Source: Planctomycetota bacterium (GTDB lineage: Bacteria; Planctomycetota; UBA1135). Taken from it: a DNA stretch of 64,000 nucleotides. The translations under genes and the position numbers were made by a program. The stretch lies in assembly GCA_004295085.1 (NCBI GenBank), contig SHNF01000002.1, positions 670,207 through 734,206 of the forward strand, in the 5' to 3' direction. Shown piece by piece: positions 43,017 to 52,282 of the stretch (positions are counted from its first letter, which is position 1; every line of letters begins with the position of its first letter). Under the pieces are notes generated by a model that did not search any database, was not told the origin of the DNA, and was given only the letters and a program-made list of their open reading frames with translations.

Positions 43017-43516
43017 ATGAGAGTCACACTCCCCGCACTGCTGTTGTTCGCGGGCCCTGCGGCCCTTCCCTTCCTGGGCTCCACGGCAGGGGCCACGCAG
43101 GATGCGCGGCGAACCCGGCTCCCGGCGGCCCCCTGGACTACGCCGTCCTCAAGAGCATGGCCGCGAACCTGGGGCATGAAACCAGCGGTCTCTCGGACAG
43201 CAAATTCGAGATCACGGTCGACAAGGACGACATGCAGATCCCGATCGCGATCGAGATCAGCGGCAGCACGCGCTACATCTGGTTGACCGCGGACTTCGGC
43301 GACGTGCCCGAGGGCGGCTTCGCGGCCGAGAAAGCCAACGAGCTGCTGCGGCGCAATTTCAAGCTGCAGCCGGCGCATTTCTATGTCACGGACAAGGACA
43401 GCTTCATGATCGCGCTGCCGGTCGAGAACCGGGCCGTGGAACCGTCCATCCTGCGGCGGGCCCTGGACAAGCTGGCCGGCGACGTGGCCAGCACCCAAGA
43501 TCTCTGGGGCGGTTAG
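43017..43516 (+). CDS. Frameshifted secreted protein with YbjN-like domain
   Basis: The ATG at 43017 opens a good signal peptide (RVTLPALLLFAGPAALPFLG ending GATQDA), but that frame soon turns into nonsense. A second frame, open from 42968, carries the plausible mature protein (PLDYAVLKSMAANLGHETSG, KFEITVDKDDMQIPIAIEIS, FYVTDKDSFMIALPVENRA). It resembles YbjN/CesT-like sensory chaperone folds. One extra C in the five-C run at 43129-43133 would join both parts as RLPAAPLDYAVLKSM with no other change. I interpret this as a single-base deletion, either in the genome or in the assembly. A TAGAAT box lies 20 bases before the ATG. Confidence 0.55.
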
Positions 43517-43618
43517 CGCGGGGCCGGCTCAGGCACGGGCCGGAGCCGTTACACGGCAGTTACCGGAGCGGCGCCGCTCGCGTCGTAGTGTGGGCGCCAC
43601 CGAAGGAGTGATCTGCAC

Positions 43619-45871
43619 ATGCTGCTGCCGCTGCCGTTCTGGATGCTGTCCTGGGCCCTGATCGCCGGGGCGCCCGCCTGGGTCCAGCAGGGCCACGACG
43701 GCGCGCAGTGGATCGTGCCCCAGAGCCGGGCCTTTGCGGCCGGTCCGGGCCGCACACCGATCCAGATCGAGCTGGTGGAGGCGCGCATCCGCGTGCTGGA
43801 ACAGGCGGCCACCACCAGCCTGGAGATCCGCCTGCGCAACTGCGGCCCGGCGCAGGAAGAAGCCCAACTGCTGCTGCCGGTGCCCGACGGCGCCGTGGTG
43901 ACTTCGTTCCTGTTCGAGGGCGGGGCCGCCGAGCCGACGGCGCGCATCCTGCCGCGGGACGAGGCGCGGCGCCTGTACGACGAAATCGTGGCCAAGCTGC
44001 GCGATCCGGCACTGCTCGAGTTCGCCGGCTTCAACGTGCTGCGCAGCAGCGTGTTCCCGGTGCCGGCGAACGGCACGCAGCGCGTGCGCGTGAGCTACGA
44101 GCACCTGCTCCCGGCCGACGGCAGCCGGGTGGACTACGCGCTGCCGCGCAGCGAGTCGCTGGAGACGCGGGTTCCCTGGCGCATCCAGATGGAGATCATG
44201 TCCAAGGACCCGATCTCGATGGTGTATTCGCCCAGCCACAAGCTGGAGGCGCAGCGGCGCGCGCCGGGGCACTTCGCGATCACGGTCCCTGGGACGGACG
44301 GCGTGCAGCCCGGCCCGTTCCTGCTGTCCTACCTGCTGGAGCGCAGCGGCGTGAGCGCCTCGCTGTTCGCCTACCCGGATCCCAAGGTGGGCGGAGGCTA
44401 CTTCCTGCTGATGGCCGGGCTTCCGGCCAGCCTGGGCGAGGGCGCGCGGCGCATCCGGCGCGAGGTCACGCTCGTGATCGACCGCTCGGGCAGCATGGCC
44501 GGGGAGAAGATGGACCAGGCGCGGGCCGCCGCGCTGCAGGTGGTCGAGGGACTGGAGGACGGAGAGGCCTTCAACATCGTGGACTACTCGACCACGGTGT
44601 CCCAGTTCGCAGCGGCACCGGTGGTGAAGAGCCGGGCGACGCAGCTGCAGGCGCGCGAGTACCTGGCGTCGCTGCGCCCGACCGGCGGCACCAACATCCA
44701 TGACGCGCTTCTGGAAGCCCTGCGCCAGCCGCCCACGGACGGGATGCTGCCGCTGGTGCTGTTCCTGACCGACGGCCTGCCTACCGTCGGGCAGACATCC
44801 GAGGTCGCAATCCGCGGGCTGGTGGAGCAGGACAACGCCCACAACCGCCGCGTGTTCACCTTCGGCGTGGGCACAGACGTGAACGCGCCGCTGCTGGATC
44901 GCCTGGCCGACTCGTCGCGCGCCGCCAGCAGCTACGTGCTGCCGCACGAGGACGTGGAAGTGAAGGTGGCAGCGGCATTCCGCCGCCTGTACGGCCCGGT
45001 GTTCTCCGACCTGCAGCTGGAGACGCTGGACGCGGCCGGGGCGGCGACCACGCGCGCGGTGCGGGACTTGATCCCGGCGCGCCTGCCCGACCTGTTCGAC
45101 GGCGACCAGCTCGTGCTGCTCGGGCAGTACCAGGGCGGCGATCCGCTGCACTTCCGCCTCAGCGGCAAGTTCCTGGACGAGTCCCGCAGCTTCGCCTTCG
45201 ACTTCGACCTGGGCCCGGCGACCACGCGCAACTCGTTCGTGCCGCGGCTGTGGGCCAGCCGGCGCATCGCGTTCCTGGTGGACCAGATCCGCCAGGCGAC
45301 CGCCTCCGGCGCCGGAAACCCCTTGATCGGACACGTGGACCCCTTCGCCGATCCCCGGCTGGCGGAGCTGGCCGAGGAGATCCTGCGCCTGTCCACCGAG
45401 TTCGGGATCCTGAGCGAATACACGTCGTTCCTGGCCACCGACGGCACCGACCTGTCGGACTGGGAAGGGATGCTGGCGGCCTGCAACGGCTGGCTGGACG
45501 AGAAGGCGGCGCGCACGCGCGCCGGGACGGGCGCCGTCAACCAGGCCCTGAACTACAACACCGGGAAGGCGCAGGCCGAGCTCAACCCGCGCAACGGCTA
45601 CTGGGACGACAAGCTCAGCCGGGTCGAGTTCAGCACCGTGCAGCAGGTGTGCGACCGGGCCTTCTTCCGCCGCGGGACGCAGTGGATCGATGCGCAGCTG
45701 ATCCAGAGCCGGGCGGAGCTGGCGCCGGACCGCATCGTCGAGCTGGGCAGCGAAGAGCACGTCAGGCTCGTGGACCGCCTGGTGGCGGAAGGCCGCCAGG
45801 CCACCATCGCGCTGGCAGGAGAGATCCTGATCCAGCTGGACGGCCAAAGAATCCTGATCCGCAACCGTTAA
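43619..45871 (+). CDS. VIT- and VWA-domain secreted protein (inter-alpha-trypsin-inhibitor-like)
   Basis: A 750-residue protein with signal segment LLPLPFWMLSWALIAGAPAW. A VIT domain occupies about residues 45-165 (VEARIRVLEQAATTSLEIRL, ARILPRDEARRLYDEIVAKL, VPANGTQRVRVSYEHLLP). A von Willebrand A domain follows at about 280-450, with an intact metal-ion-dependent adhesion site: DRSGSMAGEKM (DxSxS), PTGGTN (Thr) and FLTDGLPT (Asp). The C-terminal 250 residues (FGILSEYTSFLATDGTDLSD, WIDAQLIQSRAELAPDRIVE) are conserved-looking. AAGGAG at 43603-43608 is the Shine-Dalgarno. It is the first gene of a unit with a second VWA protein and a two-component system, and is probably a surface adhesion or sensing protein. 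Confidence 0.88.
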   Translation: MLLPLPFWMLSWALIAGAPAWVQQGHDGAQWIVPQSRAFAAGPGRTPIQIELVEARIRVLEQAATTSLEIRLRNCGPAQEEAQLLLPVPDGAVVTSFLFEGGAAEPTARILPRDEARRLYDEIVAKLRDPALLEFAGFNVLRSSVFPVPANGTQRVRVSYEHLLPADGSRVDYALPRSESLETRVPWRIQMEIMSKDPISMVYSPSHKLEAQRRAPGHFAITVPGTDGVQPGPFLLSYLLERSGVSASLFAYPDPKVGGGYFLLMAGLPASLGEGARRIRREVTLVIDRSGSMAGEKMDQARAAALQVVEGLEDGEAFNIVDYSTTVSQFAAAPVVKSRATQLQAREYLASLRPTGGTNIHDALLEALRQPPTDGMLPLVLFLTDGLPTVGQTSEVAIRGLVEQDNAHNRRVFTFGVGTDVNAPLLDRLADSSRAASSYVLPHEDVEVKVAAAFRRLYGPVFSDLQLETLDAAGAATTRAVRDLIPARLPDLFDGDQLVLLGQYQGGDPLHFRLSGKFLDESRSFAFDFDLGPATTRNSFVPRLWASRRIAFLVDQIRQATASGAGNPLIGHVDPFADPRLAELAEEILRLSTEFGILSEYTSFLATDGTDLSDWEGMLAACNGWLDEKAARTRAGTGAVNQALNYNTGKAQAELNPRNGYWDDKLSRVEFSTVQQVCDRAFFRRGTQWIDAQLIQSRAELAPDRIVELGSEEHVRLVDRLVAEGRQATIALAGEILIQLDGQRILIRNR

Positions 45872-45887
45872 CCTCGGGAGACGTTCC

Positions 45888-47021
45888 ATGAACTGCTTCA
45901 TTCCGCTTGTGCTGCTCGCCTTGCAGGATCCGGCGCCCGCCGCCGCAGCGCCGGTGCAGCCGGCCCAGTCCGCCCCGGACACGGGGTCCATCGCCGTGGA
46001 CCTGGCCCTGTGCCTCGATACCAGCGGCAGCATGGACGGTCTCATCGAGGCCGCGAAGACCAAGCTGTGGGCCATCGTCAACGACCTGGCGCTGGCCCGG
46101 CCGGCGCCGCGGCTGCGCGTGGCTCTGCTGACCTACGGCAACAGCGGCCATGACGCCGCGGCCGGCTGGGTGCAGGTGCAGACCCCGTTCACCGAGGACC
46201 TGGACCTTGTGTCGCAGAAGCTGTTCCAGCTGCGCACCAACGGCGGCACCGAGCTGGTCGGGCGCGTGGTGCGCGCGTCGCTGGAGCAGCTGGAGTGGAA
46301 CGCGTCGCCGGAGGCGCTGAAGCTGATCCTGGTGGCCGGCAACGAGTCGGCCGACCAGGACCAGGAAGTGCCCTTCCGCGACGCGTGCCGGCGCGCCATT
46401 GAGTGCGGCATCCAGGTCAACTCCATCTACTGCGGCGGCGCTGCCGACCCGGATGCCGAGGGCTGGAAGGAGGTCGCGCGCCGCGCCGACGGCCACTACG
46501 GCAACATCGACCAGAACGCCGTGCTGGTGATCGCGACGCCCTTCGACGAGGGGCTCGCCGCCCTGAGCGCGGCGCTCAACGCGACCTATGTCCCCTACGG
46601 CACGACCGGAGCCACGGCCTGGGCCAACCAGGCGCAGCAGGACGCCAACGCGGCGACCTTGAACTCCACCGCCGCCGCCGAGCGGGCCGCGTGCAAGGCC
46701 AACGGCCTGTACCAGTGCGGCTGGGACCTGGTGGACGCCTGCCGCGGCGGCCGCATGCAGCTCGAGGACGTGAAGACCTCGGAGCTGCCGGAGAACCTGC
46801 GCAACCTGAGCCGGGAGGAGCTGGCGGCGCACCTGGACCAGCAGTGGCGCAGGCGCTCGGAGCTGCACGTGCAGATCCAGGAGCGGAGCCGGGAGCGCGA
46901 CCAGTTCGTGCAGGCCGAGCTGGCCAAGGCCGCGCTGCGCGGCGACCAGGCCTTCGACACCGCGATCCGGGCGGCGATCCGCAGCCAGGCCCAGGCCAAG
47001 GGCTTCCTGTTCCCGCAGTAA
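45888..47021 (+). CDS. Secreted VWA-domain protein
   Basis: A 377-residue protein with short signal NCFIPLVLLALQ. The VWA domain has a complete MIDAS (LCLDTSGSMDGLIEAAKTK, TNGGTELVG, LILVAGNESADQD). LLTYGNSGHDAAAGWVQVQT belongs to a group of VWA proteins frequent in planctomycetes. The C-terminal 150 residues are helical and Gln/Arg-rich, with CGWDLVDACRGGRMQLEDVK and HLDQQWRRRSELHVQIQERS. It follows the VIT/VWA gene by 16 bases, with a GGGAG Shine-Dalgarno, and precedes the response regulator by 12 bases. Confidence 0.85.
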   Translation: MNCFIPLVLLALQDPAPAAAAPVQPAQSAPDTGSIAVDLALCLDTSGSMDGLIEAAKTKLWAIVNDLALARPAPRLRVALLTYGNSGHDAAAGWVQVQTPFTEDLDLVSQKLFQLRTNGGTELVGRVVRASLEQLEWNASPEALKLILVAGNESADQDQEVPFRDACRRAIECGIQVNSIYCGGAADPDAEGWKEVARRADGHYGNIDQNAVLVIATPFDEGLAALSAALNATYVPYGTTGATAWANQAQQDANAATLNSTAAAERAACKANGLYQCGWDLVDACRGGRMQLEDVKTSELPENLRNLSREELAAHLDQQWRRRSELHVQIQERSRERDQFVQAELAKAALRGDQAFDTAIRAAIRSQAQAKGFLFPQ

Positions 47022-47033
47022 CATCCAGCGCGC

Positions 47034-47738
47034 GTGGCTCAGCGCCTCGTCCTGGTGGTGGAAGACGACCCCGCAATCCGGCGGGGCCTGGCTGACGCCC
47101 TGGGCTTCGGCGGCTACAAGGTGATCGAGCGCGGCGACGGGCCTGGCGGCCTGGAAGCCGCGCTCGGCGCGGCCCTGGACCTGGTGGTGCTGGACGTGCT
47201 GCTGCCGGGCAAGGACGGCTTCGCCGTGCTGGCGGAGCTGCGGCGCCTGCGGCCGACGCTCCCGGTGATCCTGGTCACCGCCAAGGGAGCGGAAGACGAC
47301 CGCGTGCACGGCCTGAAGCTGGGCGCCGACGATTACGTGGTCAAGCCCTTCAGCGCCCGCGAAGTGCTGGCGCGCGTGGAGGCGGTGCTGCGCCGCTCTG
47401 CCGAGCGGCCGGGCGACGTGCGCGTCCTGCAGTTCGCCGGACGGCGCGTGGATCTGGACCGGCGCGAGGTGCTGCTGCCCAGCGGCGCCACCCGGCAGCT
47501 TTCCGACCGCGAGGCCGAGATCCTGCGCTACCTGGCCGGCAACCGGCGCCGCGCCGTGTCGCGCGAGGAGCTGCTGCGCTGCGTGTGGGGCCTCGACCCG
47601 CGCGGCATCCAGACCCGCGCGGTGGACATGCACGTGGCGCGCCTGCGCGAGAAGCTGGGCGACGACCCGGAGCAGGCGCGCGTGATCCTGACCGTGCGCA
47701 ACCGCGGTTACATGCTGGGCGCCGACCGCCAGCCATGA
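47034..47738 (+). CDS. OmpR/PhoB-family response regulator
   Basis: A 234-residue regulator starting at GTG 47034. The receiver domain (residues 1-120) has the acidic pair E10-D11 (VVEDDPAIRRGLADAL), the phosphoacceptor D54 (DLVVLDVLLPGKDGF), a Thr switch (LVTAKG) and K104 (DDYVVKPFSAREVL). A winged-helix DNA-binding domain follows (about 133-232; LSDREAEILRYLAGNRRRAV, RAVDMHVARLREKLGDD, VRNRGYML). The next gene, a histidine kinase, overlaps it as ATGA. Targets are unknown; proteins of this family bind direct repeats like those at 2580-2618. Confidence 0.92.
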   Translation: MAQRLVLVVEDDPAIRRGLADALGFGGYKVIERGDGPGGLEAALGAALDLVVLDVLLPGKDGFAVLAELRRLRPTLPVILVTAKGAEDDRVHGLKLGADDYVVKPFSAREVLARVEAVLRRSAERPGDVRVLQFAGRRVDLDRREVLLPSGATRQLSDREAEILRYLAGNRRRAVSREELLRCVWGLDPRGIQTRAVDMHVARLREKLGDDPEQARVILTVRNRGYMLGADRQP

Positions 47739-49474
47739 AGCCGGGCCGACGCTGGTGGTGGATTTTCGGCGTGTGCGCGGCCGTGGTCGCGGCGGCGCTG
47801 GGCGGGATCACCGTCATCTCGCTGCGGCTGGAGCGCGCCGAGCTGCAGGCCCGCGCCGAGTCGCAGCACCGCGAGTCGGTGCGCCTCGCCTTGTGGAACA
47901 TGGACTTCTGGCTGTCGCCGTTCCTGGCGCGCGAGGCCGGGCGCACCTACTACGAGTACCAGCCGTACTACCCGGAATCGCGCGCCTTCACCAGCCTGCT
48001 CAATGCCATCGAGTCCGGCGACGTCCTGACGCAGTCGCCGCTGCTGGAGTTCCGTTCCGCGCTGTTCCCGCTGCACTTCCAGCTCGACGCGGCCGGCAGC
48101 CTGACGTCGCCGCAGATCCCGACCGGCAACCTGCGCGACCTGGCCGAGGCCACCTGCTCCCTGGTGACTCCGCCCGTGCTGGACGAGAAGGGCCGGCTGC
48201 TGGAGCGCGTGCGCACCCTGTTCGCCGGGCACGACGTGCGCGCCCAGCTGGCCGCCGCCGAGGTCCGGATCGCGGCCCTGCTCGGCGAGGACCAGGCCGC
48301 CGCGCCGGCTGCGGAGGCGCCCCTCGCCGCGGACGTGCAGCAGGACCTGGCCTGGAGGGCGCAGAACACGGCCATCGCCCAGAAGGCCGTCGAGTACGCC
48401 GCCGAGTCGGGTGAGCCGCGCGTGGGCGGCGCCGTACGCACTGGGCCGCTGCTGCCCTTCTGGTGCGCCGGGGAGCTGCTGTTCCTGCGCCGCGTCAAGA
48501 CGCCGGAGCAGGAATTCCTGCAGGGCTTCCTGGCCGACTGGCCGGCGCTGCGCGCGGCCCTGCTCGGGCAGGCGCGGACGCTGCTGCCCGACGCCGCACT
48601 CGAGCCGGCCGCCGCGGACGCCGACAGCGGCTACCTGCTCACCACCGTGCCCGCGCGCCTGCTTGCCCCCTGCCCGCCCGCGCGCATGCCGCTGGTGACG
48701 CCGTCCCGCGCGGCGCTCGGCCTGTCCTGGCTGGCCGCGTTCTTCGCCCTGGGAGCGGTGGCCTGCGCGCTGCGCGCCAGCATCGCCTTCGGCGAGCGCC
48801 GCAGCCGCTTCGCCTCCGGCGTCACCCACGAGCTGCGCACCCCCCTGACCACCTTCCGCATGTACTCCGAGATGCTGGCGGAAGGCATGGTCCCGGACGA
48901 AGCCAGGCGCCAGGAGTATCTGCGCACGCTCCAGACCGAGGCCGAGCGGCTGTCGCGCCTGGTCGAGAACGTGCTGGCTTACTCGCGCGCCGAGCAGGGC
49001 CGCGCGCCGATCCAGCCGCGCCGCATCACCCTGGCCGAGCTGCTGGAGCGCGCCCTCCCGCAGCTCCAGCAGCGCGCGCAGCAGTCCGGCATGCAGCTCA
49101 GCGTCGCGCAGCAGCCGGCCGAGGTCGTCGCGGATCCGGACGCCGTCGGCCAGATCCTGTTCAACCTGGTGGACAACGCCTGCAAGTACGCCAACGGCAG
49201 CAGCCAGCGCCGGATCGAGCTGCAGGCCGCAGCGCGGGACGGCGCAGTCGAGATCCGGGTGCGCGACTACGGCCCTGGCATCTCGGCTGCGGCCGCCAAG
49301 CGCCTGTTCACGCCCTTCGAGCGCGGCGACCGCCGCCCCGGCGACACGATCGCCGGCATCGGGCTCGGCCTGGCTCTCTCCCGCGACCTCGCCCGCGCCA
49401 TGGGCGGCAATCTGCGGCTGGATCCGACCACCGATGGCGCCGTGTTCACCTTGACCATCCCGCGAGCGGGGTGA
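47735..49474 (+). CDS. Sensor histidine kinase with periplasmic domain
   Basis: A 579-residue kinase. TM1 is at about residues 8-30 and TM2 at about 326-350, enclosing a periplasmic sensor domain of some 295 residues with no family I recognise. HisKA follows: FASGVTHELRTPLTTFRMYS with the phosphorylated H365. The ATPase domain has FNLVDNACKYANG (N box), DYGPGIS (G1), FTPFERGD (F box) and AGIGLGLALSRDLA (G2). The start at 47735 overlaps the response regulator stop. The pair sits directly after two surface VWA genes, so the kinase may report on an envelope state in which those proteins take part; that is inference from order only. Confidence 0.9.
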   Translation: MKPGRRWWWIFGVCAAVVAAALGGITVISLRLERAELQARAESQHRESVRLALWNMDFWLSPFLAREAGRTYYEYQPYYPESRAFTSLLNAIESGDVLTQSPLLEFRSALFPLHFQLDAAGSLTSPQIPTGNLRDLAEATCSLVTPPVLDEKGRLLERVRTLFAGHDVRAQLAAAEVRIAALLGEDQAAAPAAEAPLAADVQQDLAWRAQNTAIAQKAVEYAAESGEPRVGGAVRTGPLLPFWCAGELLFLRRVKTPEQEFLQGFLADWPALRAALLGQARTLLPDAALEPAAADADSGYLLTTVPARLLAPCPPARMPLVTPSRAALGLSWLAAFFALGAVACALRASIAFGERRSRFASGVTHELRTPLTTFRMYSEMLAEGMVPDEARRQEYLRTLQTEAERLSRLVENVLAYSRAEQGRAPIQPRRITLAELLERALPQLQQRAQQSGMQLSVAQQPAEVVADPDAVGQILFNLVDNACKYANGSSQRRIELQAAARDGAVEIRVRDYGPGISAAAAKRLFTPFERGDRRPGDTIAGIGLGLALSRDLARAMGGNLRLDPTTDGAVFTLTIPRAG

Positions 49475-49502
49475 GCGCCGAGGCGCATGGAAAGCCGCGT
49501 GG

Positions 49503-52100
49503 CTACGGCCGCAGCACGTTCAGGTCTCCGGCCTGCAGGCGCACAGGCACGCGGCGGACCTCGCTGCCGTCCCGGTACAGCACCAGAGCTTCGGCGGTGT
49601 CCGGCACCGCCAGGGCGGCGGATTTGCCGTCCACCAGCGGGAACATCTCGCGCTCCTCGCGCGAGCCGGCGCTGAACTGGTTGACCACCAGCAGGTGGCC
49701 GCGCCCGTCCGCCATGGCGAGCTGGTCGGCCTCGGCGGGATCGGCCAGCTCCACCTGGAAGTGCACGCGCCGGGACACCACGATCTCCATCGCGTCCATG
49801 GCGCCGGTCCAGGCCTCGCCCAGCCCCCCTTCCAGGCCCCGGCTGAATTCCATGGGCATGATGTCGTCGCCTTCCACGCGCAGGTACACGCGCCGTCGCG
49901 GCACGCGCGGCAGGGTGAACCGGCCTTCGGCGTCCGTCGTGGTCGCCCCCGTCACCGCGTGCATGGTGGTGGTGCCGCCCTCGTGCTCGAGCGCGAAGGC
50001 GTCGCACATCGGAAAGACCCGGGCGCCGGCCACGCCAGAGCCGAAGCGGTCCAGCACGCGCCCGCTGACGCTCGCGTACAGGGCGTCCGGCGCCAGCGTG
50101 AGCGTGACGTCTTCGCGGCCCGCCGCCAGCGGACCGAAGTCCTCCATGAGCAGGGTCTGCGGATCCATCACGCGCAGCCGGTAGTCCCGCGGCAGCAGCC
50201 CCTCCAGGCGGAAACGCCCGTCGGCGTCGCTGCGCGCGAAGCACCACATCACGTTGGGCGTGTCGTAGTAGATGCGCTCCGCCTCGTCCTGCGAGGCGGC
50301 GGCCTTCAGCCTGTCCATGAGCTCCTCTTCCGTCGCGCCGCCGCCGAGCAGACCTTCCACGCTGGCCCTCAGCGAGTCGATCTTGGCAAAGCGGGTCGGG
50401 TCGGTGGCCCACACCTTGACGCCGCCAGCCGGCGTGCCGTCGCCGTGCACGACGCGGCCGCTGATGGCCAACGGCTCCGGGCCCAGGCGCAGCAGCACGA
50501 AGGAAGGCCAGCCGGAGGCGCCGGTGCCGGGACCGCCCGGCGGATCCATGCGCCCCGGTTGGAATCCGCGCTGCACGGCCACCAGCGGGTGCCGGCCCTC
50601 CTGCGGCGTGCCCAGGTCGAAGCGGAAGCGTCCGAGCTCGTCCGCGCGCGTGGACTTGCTGCCGAGCGTGACGTAGGAGCCGGCAACCAGAGCGCCCGCC
50701 GGATCCACCACCTGCCCCTCCACCGAACCGGCCTCCGGCGCCATCGGCTCCAACACGATGCTGAGCGCACGATCCGGGTATGCCGGCAAGGGGCGCAGCC
50801 AGGGCTCATAGCCTTCGCGCCGCGCCTCCAGCGTGGCGCCGGCCACCTGCGGCGCCGTCGGCAGCTCGAAGGCCCCCATGGAATCCGTGTTGGCGCTCCA
50901 GGTGTCCTCCACGGAAGCATCCAGGATGGCCTGGAAGCGCGTCCGGAAGCCCTCGGGCAGGTTCACGCGGATGCTTGCGCCCGGCAGCGGCGTCCCCGCG
51001 TTGCTCTGTACGCGGCCGGCCAGCGGCAGCAGCGGCGCCGCCACCACCACCGGCTCGATGGATTGACCGCGCTGGAAGTGGGCGCGCAGCACGGTGGCAT
51101 AGTCAGCAGCGGTCACGACGACATCCGCGCCCTCCTCCGGAGCCGGGAGCTCGAAGGACCCGCCGGCGTCGCTCATGGCCCGGGCGTCCGCGGGCTGGCT
51201 GGCGCCGGCAGCCTGCAAACCAACCTCGACCCATGGGAGGGGCGCACCTTGCGCGTCCAGGAGCCGGCCACGGAAGGTCGCCACAGGCGCCGCCGGCGTC
51301 CCTTCCTCCGCCGGCATTGCCGCGACGCCCGCGGCGCGCTCGGGCCTGCGCCCCTGTGCAGGCCCCGGCGCGCTCACCGGTGCCGCCGGCTCCACCGCCG
51401 TGGACGGCACCTGCGCCGCCGGCTGTGCCTGCGGCCGTTCCAGCTGTGCGACGGCCACGGCGACTCCGGCCACCACGACCAGCGCGGCGGCGGTGATCTT
51501 GATCTTGCTGCTTGCGGTCAAGGCTCCCCCCAGGGTTCCCAATGGCAACAGGGGGCGCTGTGCCAGGGGCAGCAGCGCCAGGAGCCATGTATTGCGATCG
51601 CCGCCGTGACGTGCGTCGAGGTCCAGCCGCAGCCTGGCGAGCCCGCGCTGCAGGCGCGTCTTCACCGTGTTCACGGGCTGCTGCAGCCGCTGTGCGATGC
51701 GCCGCGGCGGCAGGTCCTCGAAGTAGCGCAGGAGCACCACCTCGCGGTACGGCTCCTCCAGCCGCAGCACCGCGTCCACGACCGCGCGCTGCGTGGACAC
51801 CTGCTCCACCAGATCGGCGCTGGAGCGCAAGGCTTCACCCCTGGCGGCCCGCAGGTCGCGCCGGCGCCGGCGCAGCTCGCTGCGCTCGCGCATGCGCGCG
51901 CGGTTGCGCAGCACGCCCGCCAGCCAGGCCCGCAGCGACTCCCTCCTGGCGGAGGGGTCCTCCAGGGCGGCCAGCGCGGCGTCCTGCGCCAGGTCGTCGG
52001 CGGCATCCACGTCCCGAGCCAGCCCGCGCGCCAGGCCCCGCAGCCAGCCCATCTGGCTCAGCAGGTTCTCCGCATGGCTTCCGGCCCGATCGTTGTGCAT
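49503..52100 (-). CDS. ECF sigma factor fused through a TM helix to carboxypeptidase-regulatory-like domains
   Basis: An 865-residue single polypeptide. Residues 1-165 are an ECF-type sigma factor. Region 2 includes DVDAADDLAQDAALAALEDP and LRAWLAGVLRNRARM. Region 4 includes EEPYREVVLLRYFEDLPPRR and IAQRLQQPVNTVKTRLQRGL. Residues about 200-219 (IKITAAALVVVAGVAVAVAQ) are one transmembrane helix. The rest holds repeated carboxypeptidase-regulatory (CarboxypepD_reg/CNA-B-like) modules, such as FRGRLLDAQGAPLPWVEVGL, VEGQVVDPAGALVAGSYVTL, ISGRVVHGDGTPAGGVKVWA and VSGRVLDRFGSGVAGARVFP. The predicted topology puts the sigma part in the cytoplasm and the beta modules outside. AGGAAGGA lies four bases before the ATG at 52100. 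No frameshift separates the two halves. Confidence 0.85.
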   Translation of the reverse strand: MHNDRAGSHAENLLSQMGWLRGLARGLARDVDAADDLAQDAALAALEDPSARRESLRAWLAGVLRNRARMRERSELRRRRRDLRAARGEALRSSADLVEQVSTQRAVVDAVLRLEEPYREVVLLRYFEDLPPRRIAQRLQQPVNTVKTRLQRGLARLRLDLDARHGGDRNTWLLALLPLAQRPLLPLGTLGGALTASSKIKITAAALVVVAGVAVAVAQLERPQAQPAAQVPSTAVEPAAPVSAPGPAQGRRPERAAGVAAMPAEEGTPAAPVATFRGRLLDAQGAPLPWVEVGLQAAGASQPADARAMSDAGGSFELPAPEEGADVVVTAADYATVLRAHFQRGQSIEPVVVAAPLLPLAGRVQSNAGTPLPGASIRVNLPEGFRTRFQAILDASVEDTWSANTDSMGAFELPTAPQVAGATLEARREGYEPWLRPLPAYPDRALSIVLEPMAPEAGSVEGQVVDPAGALVAGSYVTLGSKSTRADELGRFRFDLGTPQEGRHPLVAVQRGFQPGRMDPPGGPGTGASGWPSFVLLRLGPEPLAISGRVVHGDGTPAGGVKVWATDPTRFAKIDSLRASVEGLLGGGATEEELMDRLKAAASQDEAERIYYDTPNVMWCFARSDADGRFRLEGLLPRDYRLRVMDPQTLLMEDFGPLAAGREDVTLTLAPDALYASVSGRVLDRFGSGVAGARVFPMCDAFALEHEGGTTTMHAVTGATTTDAEGRFTLPRVPRRRVYLRVEGDDIMPMEFSRGLEGGLGEAWTGAMDAMEIVVSRRVHFQVELADPAEADQLAMADGRGHLLVVNQFSAGSREEREMFPLVDGKSAALAVPDTAEALVLYRDGSEVRRVPVRLQAGDLNVLRP

Positions 52101-52269
52101 GGCTTCCTTCCTGGGAGTTGCCGCGGCCGCTGAATCGAATTCAGGCCGGCCAGAATAGCCCGTTCCCGAACCTGTGGAGCTTGGCGTTCCAATCGGCACC
52201 CAAGCTCCACGTTCTGGCGAGAACGGTGCTGGAAAGCGCCGGAGGCCGGGATGGGTGGCTGCGACCTCA

Positions 52270-52275
52270 TATATT
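52270..52275 (+). promoter_or_regulatory. Candidate -10 box (TATATT) before the FG-GAP gene at 52.3 kb
   Basis: TATATT ends seven bases before the ATG at 52283, with gccgggc between and no Shine-Dalgarno. Confidence 0.4.
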
Positions 52276-52282
52276 GCCGGGC

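Noticed and set aside
43529..46081. An 850-codon antisense frame under the VIT/VWA gene.
   Set aside because: Composition is of the shadow type, and the plus strand carries intact VIT and VWA motifs.
51512..52282. Long upstream extension of the FG-GAP gene at 52283.
   Set aside because: The extension is antisense to the sigma domain of the convincing minus-strand gene. The ATG at 52283 has a signal peptide and a -10 box.
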